A stretch of 64,000 nt of DNA from Metopolophium dirhodum. Lineage: Eukaryota; Arthropoda; Insecta; Hemiptera; Aphididae. Made by a program: the position numbers and the translations under genes. The stretch covers positions 150,742,565 to 150,806,564 of the forward strand of contig NC_083560.1 of the NCBI RefSeq assembly GCF_019925205.1. Reading direction: 5' to 3'. Below are positions 11,183 to 23,592 of this stretch, one piece after another. The notes beneath the pieces were generated by a model. It did no database searches and was not told the DNA's origin. It worked only from the letters and a program-made list of their open reading frames with translations. The stretch's first letter is position 1. Each line of letters begins with the position of its first letter.

Positions 11183-12616
11183 GGGGATCGGTGGCGGACT
11201 GTTATTTTAGTCAAAACATATTAATCGACCTAGTAATGCGATAATACTTTTTAAAAAATGATTTGAACTCGTTATTATGTCTACTTGAGATTATCGGTCA
11301 GTCCACTTTTCCCAATTTTACACCACAACAACTGAAATTTTATTTTGAAATTTTTGAATTTTCAAACGTTTATTATTCAGAATTTAAATCAGAAATATCA
11401 AAACGTGGACTGACTGATCTCAAGTAGACATTGTAACGAATTAAGAACAGTTTTCTGAAATATCATCACATTATTAGGAGGTCGTTCACTCGTTCGGTAG
11501 ACAAAAAGTACATACAATAATGAGCATTATTTGTTTAACGTTCATGACGTGCACAACTCCGAGGTGGTGACTTGTACCTCTTGTGTGTGTGGGAGCGCTC
11601 CTTTATTTTTTTTACACATTTCAACATTTGTAATGAATCAAAAATAAGCCTGCGCATTGCTATTGATAAGACATGACCTTATAATAATATATTAACAACT
11701 AAGGTGTTATAGTTTGGCATTTTTAAATGAATAATAATTGGTGGGGTTTGGAATGTCGACTTTCTTTACCTTAATTTTCCTACTTATTTACTGAAGCCTA
11801 TATTATTACGATTAATAGGGATCGTGAATACAGATTTATATGAGGAGGTTATTTTACCTAATAGGTTATTTTAAATTACCTAGGCTTGTAAGCCTTTCTA
11901 TATGATGATTTTTTCTTTCTGTACAGCGGGCAAGTATTCAGTATTTTCTTTTGAGGTGAGCTCAGGAGATGAAAGTCCACAGCGAGCGAATTAACTCAGA
12001 ACAAAAATGATTTTAAAACACTTTTTAATTTGAATAAATTATTTTCAATTGAATATCTCGCAGTAAATAGTAGGTAACGGTCAACGTAGTGAAGTTAAGG
12101 CTTAGTATTTGTAACTAGCTTTGAACATAATGTGCGGTGCGAGATAGGTGTAGCTGCTGAGAACAAACTGAGTTGCCGAGAGGAGACTGCTGCTGTGGTA
12201 TCAAAATTGGGTCCTACACTCCTACTTATATCATTGACCTTTCGTACTTGTTGTTCGATTTCAAATTATTGTTGTTTATTTGAAAAGGTACATACCTAGG
12301 TACAAAATGTGTTATTGCTAACGCATGTTTTGTCATATTGTTTATATATGATTACCCTAAGTGTTAGGTATGCATATTTTTTGATTATAGCAAGGTACAC
12401 GATACAGTTATTTTATTAGGTTTTAAGAGTAACATAATTAATAGTGTTATAATGATATTGCATAGTGTAGCTTTGTGGCTTAATATAATGTGAGTATCAT
12501 TACACATTCATACACAAGAATGATTAATGATCACTTACTATGCACACATTTACAAGATTAGCAATTTGAAGATTACCTATGTTGAACTCTTTAAAAACTG
12601 TCCACCACCGATCCCC
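11183..12616. mobile_element. TTAA-flanked 1.43-kb element with inverted ends (unit copy 1)
   Basis: The ends GGGGATCGGTGGCGGAC and GTCCACCACCGATCCCC are near-perfect inverses, and TTAA abuts both (11179-11182 and 12617-12620). A TTAA target is characteristic of piggyBac-type elements, but those usually start with C, and these ends start GGGG, so the class is uncertain. There is no transposase frame. A foldback MITE is nested at 11270-11438. Confidence 0.65.
11270..11438. mobile_element. 169-bp foldback MITE (unit copy 1)
   Basis: The ends CGTTATTATGTCTACTTGAG and (inverted) CGTTACAATGTCTACTTGAG flank an AT-rich centre. It is nested near one end of the TTAA-flanked element and present at the same place in all four copies, so its insertion preceded the amplification. 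Confidence 0.75.
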
Positions 12617-13243
12617 TTAACATTAGATCGCCGATTAGCTAATCAATGTTTAAACACAGAACGGAACAACTATAGGCCTAAGACCTGTAAGACGTCCTTG
12701 CCGGTCTTATAAGTTTCGTAAATAGTTTTTTTTAAATATTTTCATGGTAGAAAATTGCTTGTGGCATGCTTTCTGGTGTTGAAGGCGAAACCGGTAATGT
12801 AGGTATGTTATAGCTAATAATTAGATTCGTGTTTAGCGGTGGACAAGGGGGGAATTTGCCCCCGGCGCAAAATTTTAAAATGTTTCATAGGTGGCATTCG
12901 CATATAATTTTTTCATATTTTTTTCTTTTTTTCGTAATAAATTAATTTTTCCATCAGTGTTTAAAAATGTTAATGATATAATGTTAAAAGATTTAAGTAT
13001 TAGGTATATGAAATACATTTTTAATAATAATTAAACTTATAATACCTATATACATAGATCTAAATTGGTTAAATTTGAATTATTACAATGCGTAAAAGCT
13101 TAAAGCAGTCGGGACTCAATGGACGAGGATTTTACTGTACAGACGTACAGTTATTGTAGTAATAATATGTATCAACACTATTAACTGTAAAAAGTTCTTA
13201 ATAGTTAATAATACCATACATTCATGATTCATATCTATGATAG

Positions 13244-13327
13244 GTAGGTATTGGCGTACCATTATTGCGAATTCATGAAAATACTAAGATACGAAACGAG
13301 GACGTAATTCCTCAATTTCCAGTCGAG
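13244..13327 (+). other. Exon-like island with splice-site flanks (unit copy 1)
   Basis: An 84-base, 28-codon open stretch is preceded by ...GATAG and followed by GTGAGT, a perfect donor. The internal translation reads PLLRIHENTKIRNEDVI, less AT-driven than its surroundings. I do not recognise the protein. It could be a remnant exon of a transposon or gene, or chance. It recurs in the other copies and the inverted arm. Confidence 0.2.
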
Positions 13328-13956
13328 GTGAGTTATAAATTAATTTTTAAAAATTGTATTCAAATAAAAGAATTATCACTACCTATATTATTATAGTGCT
13401 TGGTGTTCGAAAATTTCATGAAATTTAAAAAAATTAAATGTTTCATGAAATATTTCAGTATTTTAATAAATTTTGTTTTATTTTTAAATAAGTTTTATAT
13501 TTACATATAATTGTCATAAATCACCTCCATAATTGTATGGTACCTAAATGTATACCTAACCTTTGGTATGATACATTTAAAATAGTATTCAAAATTTTTA
13601 AAAATTTTAATGTTTAAATGATACGAGTAGGTATACAATAGTATACATGTATATTGTATACCTACTGAATTCTTACATTAGAATTTAGAACACTGAACAT
13701 TGTGTTAAAAAAAAATAAATAGTGTTTTTATTTATGTTTAAAAAAATTTCAATGTTTCACGTTTTTGTGAAATATTTCACAATATAGTGCAATATTTCAT
13801 ACTTCAAACACTAATAGTGCTCAGTAGTCAGGGAACAGTTATAATGTCATCGCACTATATATATTACATATTTACATCATCATCATCATTTGGCAATTGT
13901 TGATAATATAACCTATTAATTATCAAATGTAAATATGTAATACCTATTTTAAAATA

Positions 13957-14209
13957 ATGTCTCCGAAAAGAGTAAATTTAGGTGGCGCAAAATATAAAAA
14001 AAGCAAAAGCCAAACAGTTAAGATTAAAAGTTAAAATGAAAAATTCCAAAATTTCAAAAATATTCAAAATGTACGCAATGAGTTGTAAGGACTTATACGA
14101 ATAACTTATTTTAATTAGTTATACAATAAAATGTTGCTACAATACGTACTCCGAAATCTATACGTCTATCAAAAACCCTGATGTAAATTATGTAGAAAAA
14201 GATGATGAA
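13957..14209 (+). pseudogene. Decayed exon-like island, possibly hAT/ZMYM1-like N-terminus (unit copy 1)
   Basis: A start codon opens a 25-codon frame (SPKRVNLGGAKYKKSKS), then a stop. A second short frame reads SKIFKMYAMSCKDLYE, and a third reads NPDVNYVEKDDE, ending just before GTATGT, a good donor. The basic GAKYKKSKS opening resembles, from memory, the N-terminus of hAT-derived ZMYM1-like proteins of aphids. Two frame changes and several stops make it non-functional. It could also be chance AT-rich sequence. Confidence 0.25.
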
Positions 14210-14563
14210 GTATGTATTATTTAAATAAATATTTTTCTATATTATGGGGTAATAAACCGGTAAAATATGTGTGCCTCCGACGGCATTACACCTTAACACG
14301 GCACTGCCAATAATTTAAAAAGAAAAGATATTTGGAAAAAATTCAGAATTACATTTAATATTATGCTTCAGCATTCAATAGCCATATTCGTGTAAAAACG
14401 GCATTACCGGTCTTCAATGAGTTATCGACATACGTCGATAAAATATCGTTCGTGTCACCTATTTATTAAACATAGTAAAATAAATGCCAACAAAATTTGT
14501 ATGTGAACGATTGTCGATTATAATAAATGTATTTAATAATATTATAATATTATGTATAAGGCA

Positions 14564-15983
14564 CAGTGGCGCGCTCAGGAATTTAAAATTAAGGAGGGGG
14601 GGACAACATTTTTTTTTTAAAAATAAACATAAAAAAGCGGGTAAGTGGAAGTCGCTCTGCTGTACAGTAGGCTACAAGTGAGTGACTTTAAATTTGAATT
14701 CAATTATATACATCATGTGTGCAAAAAGGTTCTGAGCAGAGGTGGTTTTGCAGCTTATGATATTTTATATTATACTTATATTCTTATTATTAATATGTAT
14801 AGGTACATTTTTAACTACACAATCATTTAAGAAGCTTGTAGTTTTACAATGGTATATATTTATTTATTATTTTTATCCTGGATACAAAATTTCTACCAGA
14901 AGGAGTGCTTTGATTTAAACATAATATAGTATCTTATATTTTAGCAAATTTGATCAAGATGGTACTTTAAAGAGGTAATTTTTCAATTTACTCAATAGTA
15001 ATTTAATGCCACTGAAAAATTACGAAAAACCGCTAAAAACATGATTTTAATTTCTAATGCTTTGTTCATCACTATAGGAACGAATAAAAAATAATAATAT
15101 TATAATATTAATTCAACTTAAAGGCTATAGGTAATAAATTATAATAATATAAAATATCTAGACTGACAAATCGTCTCCGCTCAGAATCATTTTTCTTATA
15201 TACAATGATATTATATCATTGAATTCAAGTTTAATACAATCCGTTATACATTGACCCACTTGTAACGTACTGTACAGCAGAGTGACATCCACTTACCCGC
15301 TTTAAAATTTTAAGTTTGATAAATTTTATCGAAATCAAAACTTTAAATATTTATAAAAAAATTATGCATAATATGTATTTTTGATATTTTTCAACTGGTA
15401 TTGTAAAAAAATATTAGGAGCTGTGTATTATATTTTCACTTTATTTGACCAAACAAATAAAAATGTATTGATATATATTATATATATAAAAACAAATTCT
15501 ACATAAGGAAATCAAGTGAATGTCCAATGATGTTAAAATTTGAACTTCAGACGATCATAACAATAATTGTTATTTAATTTGACTTTCCGGTAAACATTTT
15601 TTTTTTTGATGAAGGTAGACAAACTTATGAGGAATCTTGTATTAAATTATCAAATCTTAGATAGTTAGATAAAAATTCTTATGAATTTCTAACTCAAAAT
15701 AATTTGCACATTTTCATGATTTTTACGTAATTTGTCAAAATTTGAACTAAATGCTTATAAAAAAAAATTGTGACTGTATTTTTAATATTTTTCAACTGCC
15801 ATTGTAAGAATATATTAGGAGTTTTGTATTCAATTTCAAGCTTTGAGACACTCAACGAATAAAATTAATAACTCTTAACAGCTCTAATACCTAACTAATA
15901 AGTGGTTTTCTGTAGGTAGGTAAAAAACGACAATGGGGGGGATATAATCCCTCACCTCCCCCCCCCCCATGAGCACGCCACTG
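14564..15983. mobile_element. hAT-like element A with perfect 8-bp target duplication (unit copy 1)
   Basis: The left end CAGTGGCGCGCTCAGG and right end CATGAGCACGCCACTG are inverted. Both sides carry the identical octamer ATAAGGCA (14556-14563 and 15984-15991). An internal inverted repeat runs from GCGGGTAAGTGGAAGTCGC (about 14637) to GTGACATCCACTTACCCGC (about 15300). G/C homopolymers lie near both ends. The 1.42-kb element encodes no transposase, so it must have moved in trans. Its interior is a diverged relative of element B (compare GTTTTACAATGG at 14840 and 17404). Confidence 0.88.
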
Positions 15984-15991
15984 ATAAGGCA

Positions 15992-17269
15992 AAATAGTAT
16001 AACAATACAAACATAATATACAGTTATCAATTATCATAATATTATCAGGGAGACATGTTAAATTATTATAATTAGTTTAGTTTCATAAATTAAATTCATT
16101 AACTATAAAAAAGTTTCAGTGAGGTTGAATCCCTCCCAAAAATGCGGCCCTTGTGTATCACTTCACTTAGAATCACTCAAGTCCGTTCCTATCTTATAAA
16201 TGTTATTAAAAATATTGATAAAAAGGTGGATAAGTGGATGTCGCTCTGCTGTACAGTAGGTTACAAGTGGGTCACTGTAATGGATGGTGTTAAATTTGAA
16301 TTCAATGATATAATATCATTGTATAAGAAAAACGATTCTGAGCGAAAACGGTCAGTCAGCCTATGATTTTTCCAAGTATATTTGATGATATTATAGTGAA
16401 TAAAGTAATTTATATATAACCTATTTACGTGGAGCCTTGTTTTAAATTTTCAATCCTTAGCCATAAAAGTTAAAAATTTATAAAATTTATAAATTTTTAA
16501 CCACAAAATAACTAATAAATTATAAATTTGATAAATGTTGTCAAAATTTGAACTTTAAATGCTTATAAAAAAAATTGTGCATATGCATTTTTAATATTTT
16601 TCAACTGCTATTAGAACGATATATCAGGAGCCTTATATTAAATTTTCACGCTTTTTTACCCAACAAATAAAAATTTATTGATATTTATAGAAAAAAAAAC
16701 TAAAAAAATTGAAAACTGACAATGTCCGTAAACAGCTCAAAAAGAGTCAAAATATTTTCAACATTTTATGGTGTATAGAAAATGCTAATATAAACAATCA
16801 GTGAATTTTTCAAGTATCTACAGTCATTCGTTTTTTAATTACAATAAAACAAGAAAATTGTTACATGAGAAATCGAGTAAATATCAAATGTTGTAAAAAT
16901 ATAAATTTCAGACGCTCATAAAAATTTAATTTAAGTTTCTTCTAGACATTTTTTTTTTGATAAAGGTAGACAAACTTATGAGTAATCTTATACTACATTT
17001 TTAAATCTTAGATTTAAAAAGAAAAATTTTTATGAATTCTCAACTCAAAATAATTTGCTATTTTTCGTGATTTTTCCGTATTTTGTTAAAATTTGAACTT
17101 TAAATGCTTATAAATAAAAACTGTGACTAAGGATTTTTAATTTTTTTTCATCTGCCTTTGAAACAATAACCTAGGAGCCTTCTATTAAAGTTTCAAGCTT
17201 TTTTACTCAACAGATAATATTTTATTGATATTTATAGAAAAAAAAACTAAAAAAAATGGAAATTGACTT
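15992..17269. mobile_element. 5' part of a hAT-related element, degenerate (unit copy 1)
   Basis: A weak terminus CAGTGAGGTTGAATCC occurs at about 16109, and the subterminal block GATAAGTGGATGTCGCTC is at about 16213. The interior repeats modules of element A: GGTAGACAAACTTATGAG occurs at about 15614 and again about 1.35 kb on, and a TTTGAACTTTAAATGCTTAT module occurs near 16547 and 17092, about 545 bp apart. The frame at 16142-16366 is open but lies over subterminal repeat and looks accidental. No target duplication is visible around this end. Confidence 0.5.
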
Positions 17270-18003
17270 TTTTAACTTTAAAAAGGTTGAAAAGTTATCT
17301 AAGATCAACAATGAATGAAGTAATGTATTTTAGGAAATATTTTTATAAAAGTTACAAGTTATAAGATAACTATATTAGATTCTGAGCAGAGCGATGAAGC
17401 TACTGGTTTTACAATGGTGTTTTTATTATTATTTTTTTTTCCTGTATACAACATTTTTATCAGAAAGAGTGCTTCGATTTCAATTTGTAGTAGGTATCTT
17501 ATATTTTAACAAATTGGATCAAAATAGTACTTTAGGGAGGCCATTTTTTGATTTTCTCAATAGATATTTAATTCCAAGGGAAAAACCACCAACAAATTAC
17601 AAAAAACTGCTAAAAATGGGATTTCAATTTCTAACGCTTTGTTTATCACCATAGAAATGAATAAAAAAAAATAAATATATTTCAATATTAATTCAACTTG
17701 CAGGCCATATAATAACATTATAAAATATCCAGACTGACAAACCGTCTCTGCTCAGAGTCGTTTTTCTTGTACAATGAGATTATATCATTGAATTCAAGTT
17801 TAATACAGAGCGACATCCACTTACCCGCTTTTTTTAATTTTGTTTTGTACGTCATATTATTTAATAATTAAATAGTCTTATAAATGTGGTATATTTATTT
17901 AATAAAGAGCAATTGGGTGGTGTGGGAGGCTTTTCCCTTCTCGGCTCTGTTTTCTGAAAATTATCTGGACCCTTTCCATGACAAATTCCTAAATACGCCA
18001 CTG
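17270..18003. mobile_element. Element B segment across the junction of unit copies 1 and 2
   Basis: This 734-base stretch is the inverse of 8226-8959, ending CGCCACTG at 18003 with the flank ATCTCTTG. At 17270, within a T run, it changes abruptly to sequence absent from the complete element B. The junction of the tandem units therefore carries a chimeric hAT-like element. The open frame 17394-17654 lies inside and is not a gene. Confidence 0.7.
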
Positions 18004-18499
18004 ATCTCTTGCACTCTGTTGCCAGTTAAAAATGCAAACTCTATATTCTGATATTGTAGTATGCTATACTATACTCTAAATGTTCAATACATTTTAAAAA
18101 ATAAACAATATACCTATTATAAAAGGTATTTTTTAATTTGACAATTTCACATCTTTTTAGCAGTGGGATCAAGTTTCCATAAGTTATGTAGCAGAAATAA
18201 AATATTTAACCCAGACCATCTCAACCATCCCTTCTGGTTTATTAACTGTATAATTAATAATAACTAATTTAAAAATGTATACCTCGCATAAGTGCCACCA
18301 CTAAAAGTTTATATACTTTCCATAGTAATTGATTATTAATTAATTATATAATATATAGGATTGTACTGATTCCTAGCAAGTGAATCAGTGAGTTAGTCAG
18401 TACATGTTTGATCTTTGATTACATTATAGCCATCCTGGAGCTTATGATGTGTATGTGTAAGAACTAAGATTCCATTACATTACATGGATACTGGGTTAG

Positions 18500-18611
18500 T
18501 TGTCCAATCCGTTATTACGAGTTATCCAATCCGTTATTACGAGTTATCCAATCCGTTATTACGAGTTGTACAATCCGTTATTACGAGTTGTCGAATCCGT
18601 TATTATGAGTT
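18500..18611. repeat. 21-bp minisatellite, 5 copies (unit copy 2)
   Basis: Five CAATCCGTTATTACGAGTT-type repeats, one more than in copy 1. The extra repeat accounts for 21 of the 22 bases by which the offset to copy 1 grows here. Confidence 0.85.
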
Positions 18612-18805
18612 ATAATCTATAATAATGACTTGTGATAATCCATAATAATGAGATAAAAAAAACATATGGTTGGCCCTTCAACGCTTCCGTAAGTACCACC
18701 TGTAATGAAAAATAATGAAAAAATATTGTATAAAAACAATATAACTAGTTATAACCAAATCACCAAACGCACAACACTAATTTAACCGAGATTTAACCAA
18801 GTTAA

Positions 18806-20239
18806 GGGGATCGGTGGCGGACTGTTATTTTAGTCAAAACATATTAATCGACCTAGTAATGCGATAATACTTTTTAAAAAATGATTTGAACTCGTTATTA
18901 TGTCTACTTGAGATTATCGGTCAGTCCACTTTTCCCAATTTTACACCACAACAACTGAAATTTTATTTTGAAATTTTTGAATTTTCAAACGTTTATTATT
19001 CAGAATTTAAATCAGAAATATCAAAACGTGGACTGACTGATCTCAAGTAGACATTGTAACGAATTAAGAACAGTTTTCTGAAATATCATCACATTATTAG
19101 GAGGTCGTTCACTCGTTCGGTAGACAAAAAGTACATACAATAATGAGCATTATTTGTTTAACGTTCATGACGTGCACAACTCCGAGGTGGTGACTTGTAC
19201 CTCTTGTGTGTGTGGGAGCGCTCCTTTATTTTTTTTACACATTTCAACATTTGTAATGAATCAAAAATAAGCCTGCGCATTGCTATTGATAAGACATGAC
19301 CTTATAATAATATATTAACAACTAAGGTGTTATAGTTTGGCATTTTTAAATGAATAATAATTGGTGGGGTTTGGAATGTCGACTTTCTTTACCTTAATTT
19401 TCCTACTTATTTACTGAAGCCTATATTATTACGATTAATAGGGATCGTGAATACAGATTTATATGAGGAGGTTATTTTACCTAATAGGTTATTTTAAATT
19501 ACCTAGGCTTGTAAGCCTTTCTATATGATGATTTTTTCTTTCTGTACAGCGGGCAAGTATTCAGTATTTTCTTTTGAGGTGAGCTCAGGAGATGAAAGTC
19601 CACAGCGAGCGAATTAACTCAGAACAAAAATGATTTTAAAACACTTTTTAATTTGAATAAATTATTTTCAATTGAATATCTCGCAGTAAATAGTAGGTAA
19701 CGGTCAACGTAGTGAAGTTAAGGCTTAGTATTTGTAACTAGCTTTGAACATAATGTGCGGTGCGAGATAGGTGTAGCTGCTGAGAACAAACTGAGTTGCC
19801 GAGAGGAGACTGCTGCTGTGGTATCAAAATTGGGTCCTACACTCCTACTTATATCATTGACCTTTCGTACTTGTTGTTCGATTTCAAATTATTGTTGTTT
19901 ATTTGAAAAGGTACATACCTAGGTACAAAATGTGTTATTGCTAACGCATGTTTTGTCATATTGTTTATATATGATTACCCTAAGTGTTAGGTATGCATAT
20001 TTTTTGATTATAGCAAGGTACACGATACAGTTATTTTATTAGGTTTTAAGAGTAACATAATTAATAGTGTTATAATGATATTGCATAGTGTAGCTTTGTG
20101 GCTTAATATAATGTGAGTATCATTACACATTCATACACAAGAATGATTAATGATCACTTACTATGCACACATTTACAAGATTAGCAATTTGAAGATTACC
20201 TATGTTGAACTCTTTAAAAACTGTCCACCACCGATCCCC
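18806..20239. mobile_element. TTAA-flanked 1.43-kb element (unit copy 2)
   Basis: It has the same inverted GGGGATCGGTGG ends with TTAA outside as in copy 1, at the same length of 1,434 bases. Confidence 0.65.
18893..19061. mobile_element. 169-bp foldback MITE (unit copy 2)
   Basis: Same inverted ends (CGTTATTATGTCTACTTG) and same nesting position as in copy 1. Confidence 0.7.
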
Positions 20240-21579
20240 TTAACATTAGATCGCCGATTAGCTAATCAATGTTTAAACACAGAACGGAACAACTATAGGC
20301 CTAAGACCTGTAAGACGTCCTTGCCGGTCTTATAAGTTTCGTAAATAGTTTTTTTTAAATATTTTCATGGTAGAAAATTGCTTGTGGCATGCTTTCTGGT
20401 GTTGAAGGCGAAACCGGTAATGTAGGTATGTTATAGCTAATAATTAGATTCGTGTTTAGCGGTGGACAAGGGGGGAATTTGCCCCCGGCGCAAAATTTTA
20501 AAATGTTTCATAGGTGGCATTCGCATATAATTTTTTCATATTTTTTTCTTTTTTTCGTAATAAATTAATTTTTCCATCAGTGTTTAAAAATGTTAATGAT
20601 ATAATGTTAAAAGATTTAAGTATTAGGTATATGAAATACATTTTTAATAATAATTAAACTTATAATACCTATATACATAGATCTAAATTGGTTAAATTTG
20701 AATTATTACAATGCGTAAAAGCTTAAAGCAGTCGAGACTCAATGGACGAGGATTTTACTGTACAGACGTACAGTTATTGTAGTAATAATATGTATCAACA
20801 CTATTAACTGTAAAAAGTTCTTAATAGTTAATAATACCATACATTCATGATTCATATCTATGATAGGTAGGTATTGGCGTACCATTATTGCGAATTCATG
20901 AAAATACTAAGATACGAAACGAGGACGTAATTCCTCAATTTCCAGTCGAGGTGAGTTATAAATTAATTTTTAAAAATTGTATTCAAATAAAAGAATTATC
21001 ACTACCTATATTATTATAGTGCTTGGTGTTCGAAAATTTCATGAAATTTAAAAAAATTAAATGTTTCATGAAATATTTCAGTATTTTAATAAATTTTGTT
21101 TTATTTTTAAATAAGTTTTATATTTACATATAATTGTCATAAATCACCTCCATAATTGTATGGTACCTAAATGTATACCTAACCTTTGGTATGATACATT
21201 TAAAATAGTATTCAAAATTTTTAAAAATTTTAATGTTTAAATGATACGAGTAGGTATACAATAGTATACATGTATATTGTATACCTACTGAATTCTTACA
21301 TTAGAATTTAGAACACTGAACATTGTGTTAAAAAAAAATAAATAGTGTTTTTATTTATGTTTAAAAAAATTTCAATGTTTCACGTTTTTGTGAAATATTT
21401 CACAATATAGTGCAATATTTCATACTTCAAACACTAATAGTGCTCAGTAGTCAGGGAACAGTTATAATGTCATCGCACTATATATATTACATATTTACAT
21501 CATCATCATCATTTGGCAATTGTTGATAATATAACCTATTAATTATCAAATGTAAATATGTAATACCTATTTTAAAATA

Positions 21580-21832
21580 ATGTCTCCGAAAAGAGTAAAT
21601 TTAGGTGGCGCAAAATATAAAAAAAGCAAAAGCCAAACAGTTAAGATTAAAAGTTAAAATGAAAAATTCCAAAATTTCAAAAATATTCAAAATGTACGCA
21701 ATGAGTTGTAAGGACTTATACGAATAACTTATTTTAATTAGTTATACAATAAAATGTTGCTACAATACGTACTCCGAAATCTATACGTCTATCAAAAACC
21801 CTGATGTAAATTATGTAGAAAAAGATGATGAA
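21580..21832 (+). pseudogene. Decayed exon-like island (unit copy 2)
   Basis: Copy of the island at 13957-14209, with the same stops and the GTATGT donor-like sequence after it. Confidence 0.2.
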
Positions 21833-22186
21833 GTATGTATTATTTAAATAAATATTTTTCTATATTATGGGGTAATAAACCGGTAAAATATGTGTGCCTC
21901 CGACGGCATTACACCTTAACACGGCACTGCCAATAATTTAAAAAGAAAAGATATTTGGAAAAAATTCAGAATTACATTTAATATTATGCTTCAGCATTCA
22001 ATAGCCATATTCGTGTAAAAACGGCATTACCGGTCTTCAATGAGTTATCGACATACGTCGATAAAATATCGTTCGTGTCACCTATTTATTAAACATAGTA
22101 AAATAAATGCCAACAAAATTTGTATGTGAACGATTGTCGATTATAATAAATGTATTTAATAATATTATAATATTATGTATAAGGCA

Positions 22187-23584
22187 CAGTGGCGCGCTCA
22201 GGAATTTAAAATTAAGGAGGGGGGGACAACATTTTTTTTTTAAAAATAAACATAAAAAAGCGGGTAAGTGGAAGTCGCTCTGCTGTACAGTAGGCTACAA
22301 GTGAGTGACTTTAAATTTGAATTCAATTATATACATCATGTGTGCAAAAAGGTTCTGAGCAGAGGTGGTTTTGCAGCTTATGATATTTTATATTATACTT
22401 ATATTCTTATTATTAATATGTATAGGTACATTTTTAACTACACAATCATTTAAGAAGCTTGTAGTTTTACAATGGTATATATTTATTTATTATTTTTATC
22501 CTGGATACAAAATTTCTACCAGAAGGAGTGCTTTGATTTAAACATAATATAGTATCTTATATTTTAGCAAATTTGATCAAGATGGTACTTTAAAGAGGTA
22601 ATTTTTCAATTTACTCAATAGTAATTTAATGCCACTGAAAAATTACGAAAAACCGCTAAAAACATGATTTTAATTTCTAATGCTTTGTTCATCACTATAG
22701 GAACGAATAAAAAATAATAATATTATAATATTAATTCAACTTAAAGGCTATAGGTAATAAATTATAATAATATAAAATATCTAGACTGACAAATCGTCTC
22801 CGCTCAGAATCATTTTTCTTATATACAATGATATTATATCATTGAATTCAAGTTTAATACAATCCGTTATACATTGACCCACTTGTAACGTACTGTACAG
22901 CAGAGTGACATCCACTTACCCGCTTTAAAATTTTAAGTTTGATAAACTTTAAATATTTATAAAAAAATTATGCATAATATGTATTTTTGATATTTTTCAA
23001 CTGGTATTGTAAAAAAATATTAGGAGCTGTGTATTATATTTTCACTTTATTTGACCAAACAAATAAAAATGTATTGATATATATTATATATATAAAAACA
23101 AATTCTACATAAGGAAATCAAGTGAATGTCCAATGATGTTAAAATTTGAACTTCAGACGATCATAACAATTTAATTTGACTTTCCGGTAAACATTTTTTT
23201 TTTGATGAAGGTAGACAAACTTATGAGGAATCTTGTATTAAATTATCAAATCTTAGATAGTTAGATAAAAATTCTTATGAATTTCTAACTCAAAATAATT
23301 TGCACATTTTCATGATTTTTACGTAATTTGTCAAAATTTGAACTAAATGCTTATAAAAAAAAATTGTGACTGTATTTTTAATATTTTTCAACTGCCATTG
23401 TAAGAATATATTAGGAGTTTTGTATTCAATTTCAAGCTTTGAGACACTCAACGAATAAAATTAATAACTCTTAACAGCTCTAATACCTAACTAATAAGTG
23501 GTTTTCTGTAGGTAGGTAAAAAACGACAATGGGGGGGATATAATCCCTAACCTCCCCCCCCCCCCCCCCATGAGCACGCCACTG
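22187..23584. mobile_element. hAT-like element A (unit copy 2)
   Basis: CAGTGGCGCGCTCAGG start and CGCCACTG end, with ATAAGGCA on both sides. At 1,398 bases it is shorter than copy 1 through small internal deletions. Confidence 0.85.
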
Positions 23585-23592
23585 ATAAGGCA

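Larger units (their letters stand above)
10250..17850 (+). repeat. 7.6-kb tandem unit, copy 1
   Basis: The unit starts with CGTCATATTATTTAATAA and recurs at 17851 and 25453 (periods 7,601 and 7,602). Copy 1 abuts the HECT fragment directly, whereas copies 2 and 3 follow the previous unit. It differs from copies 2 and 3 by small real variants. It has four instead of five 21-bp minisatellite units. It also carries a 17-base segment near 15338 that copy 2 lacks, and a longer ACAATAATTGTT near 15560. These differences argue that the copies are genuine and not one read set placed three times. There is no intact gene. Confidence 0.95.

Noticed and set aside
11183..12616. Definite piggyBac assignment.
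   Set aside because: The TTAA flanks fit, but the GGGG terminal bases and lack of any transposase frame leave the class open.
14484..14830. Overlapping 65- and 61-codon frames (also at 22107 and 29711).
   Set aside because: They run across the terminus and subterminal repeat of hAT-like element A, with no domain.
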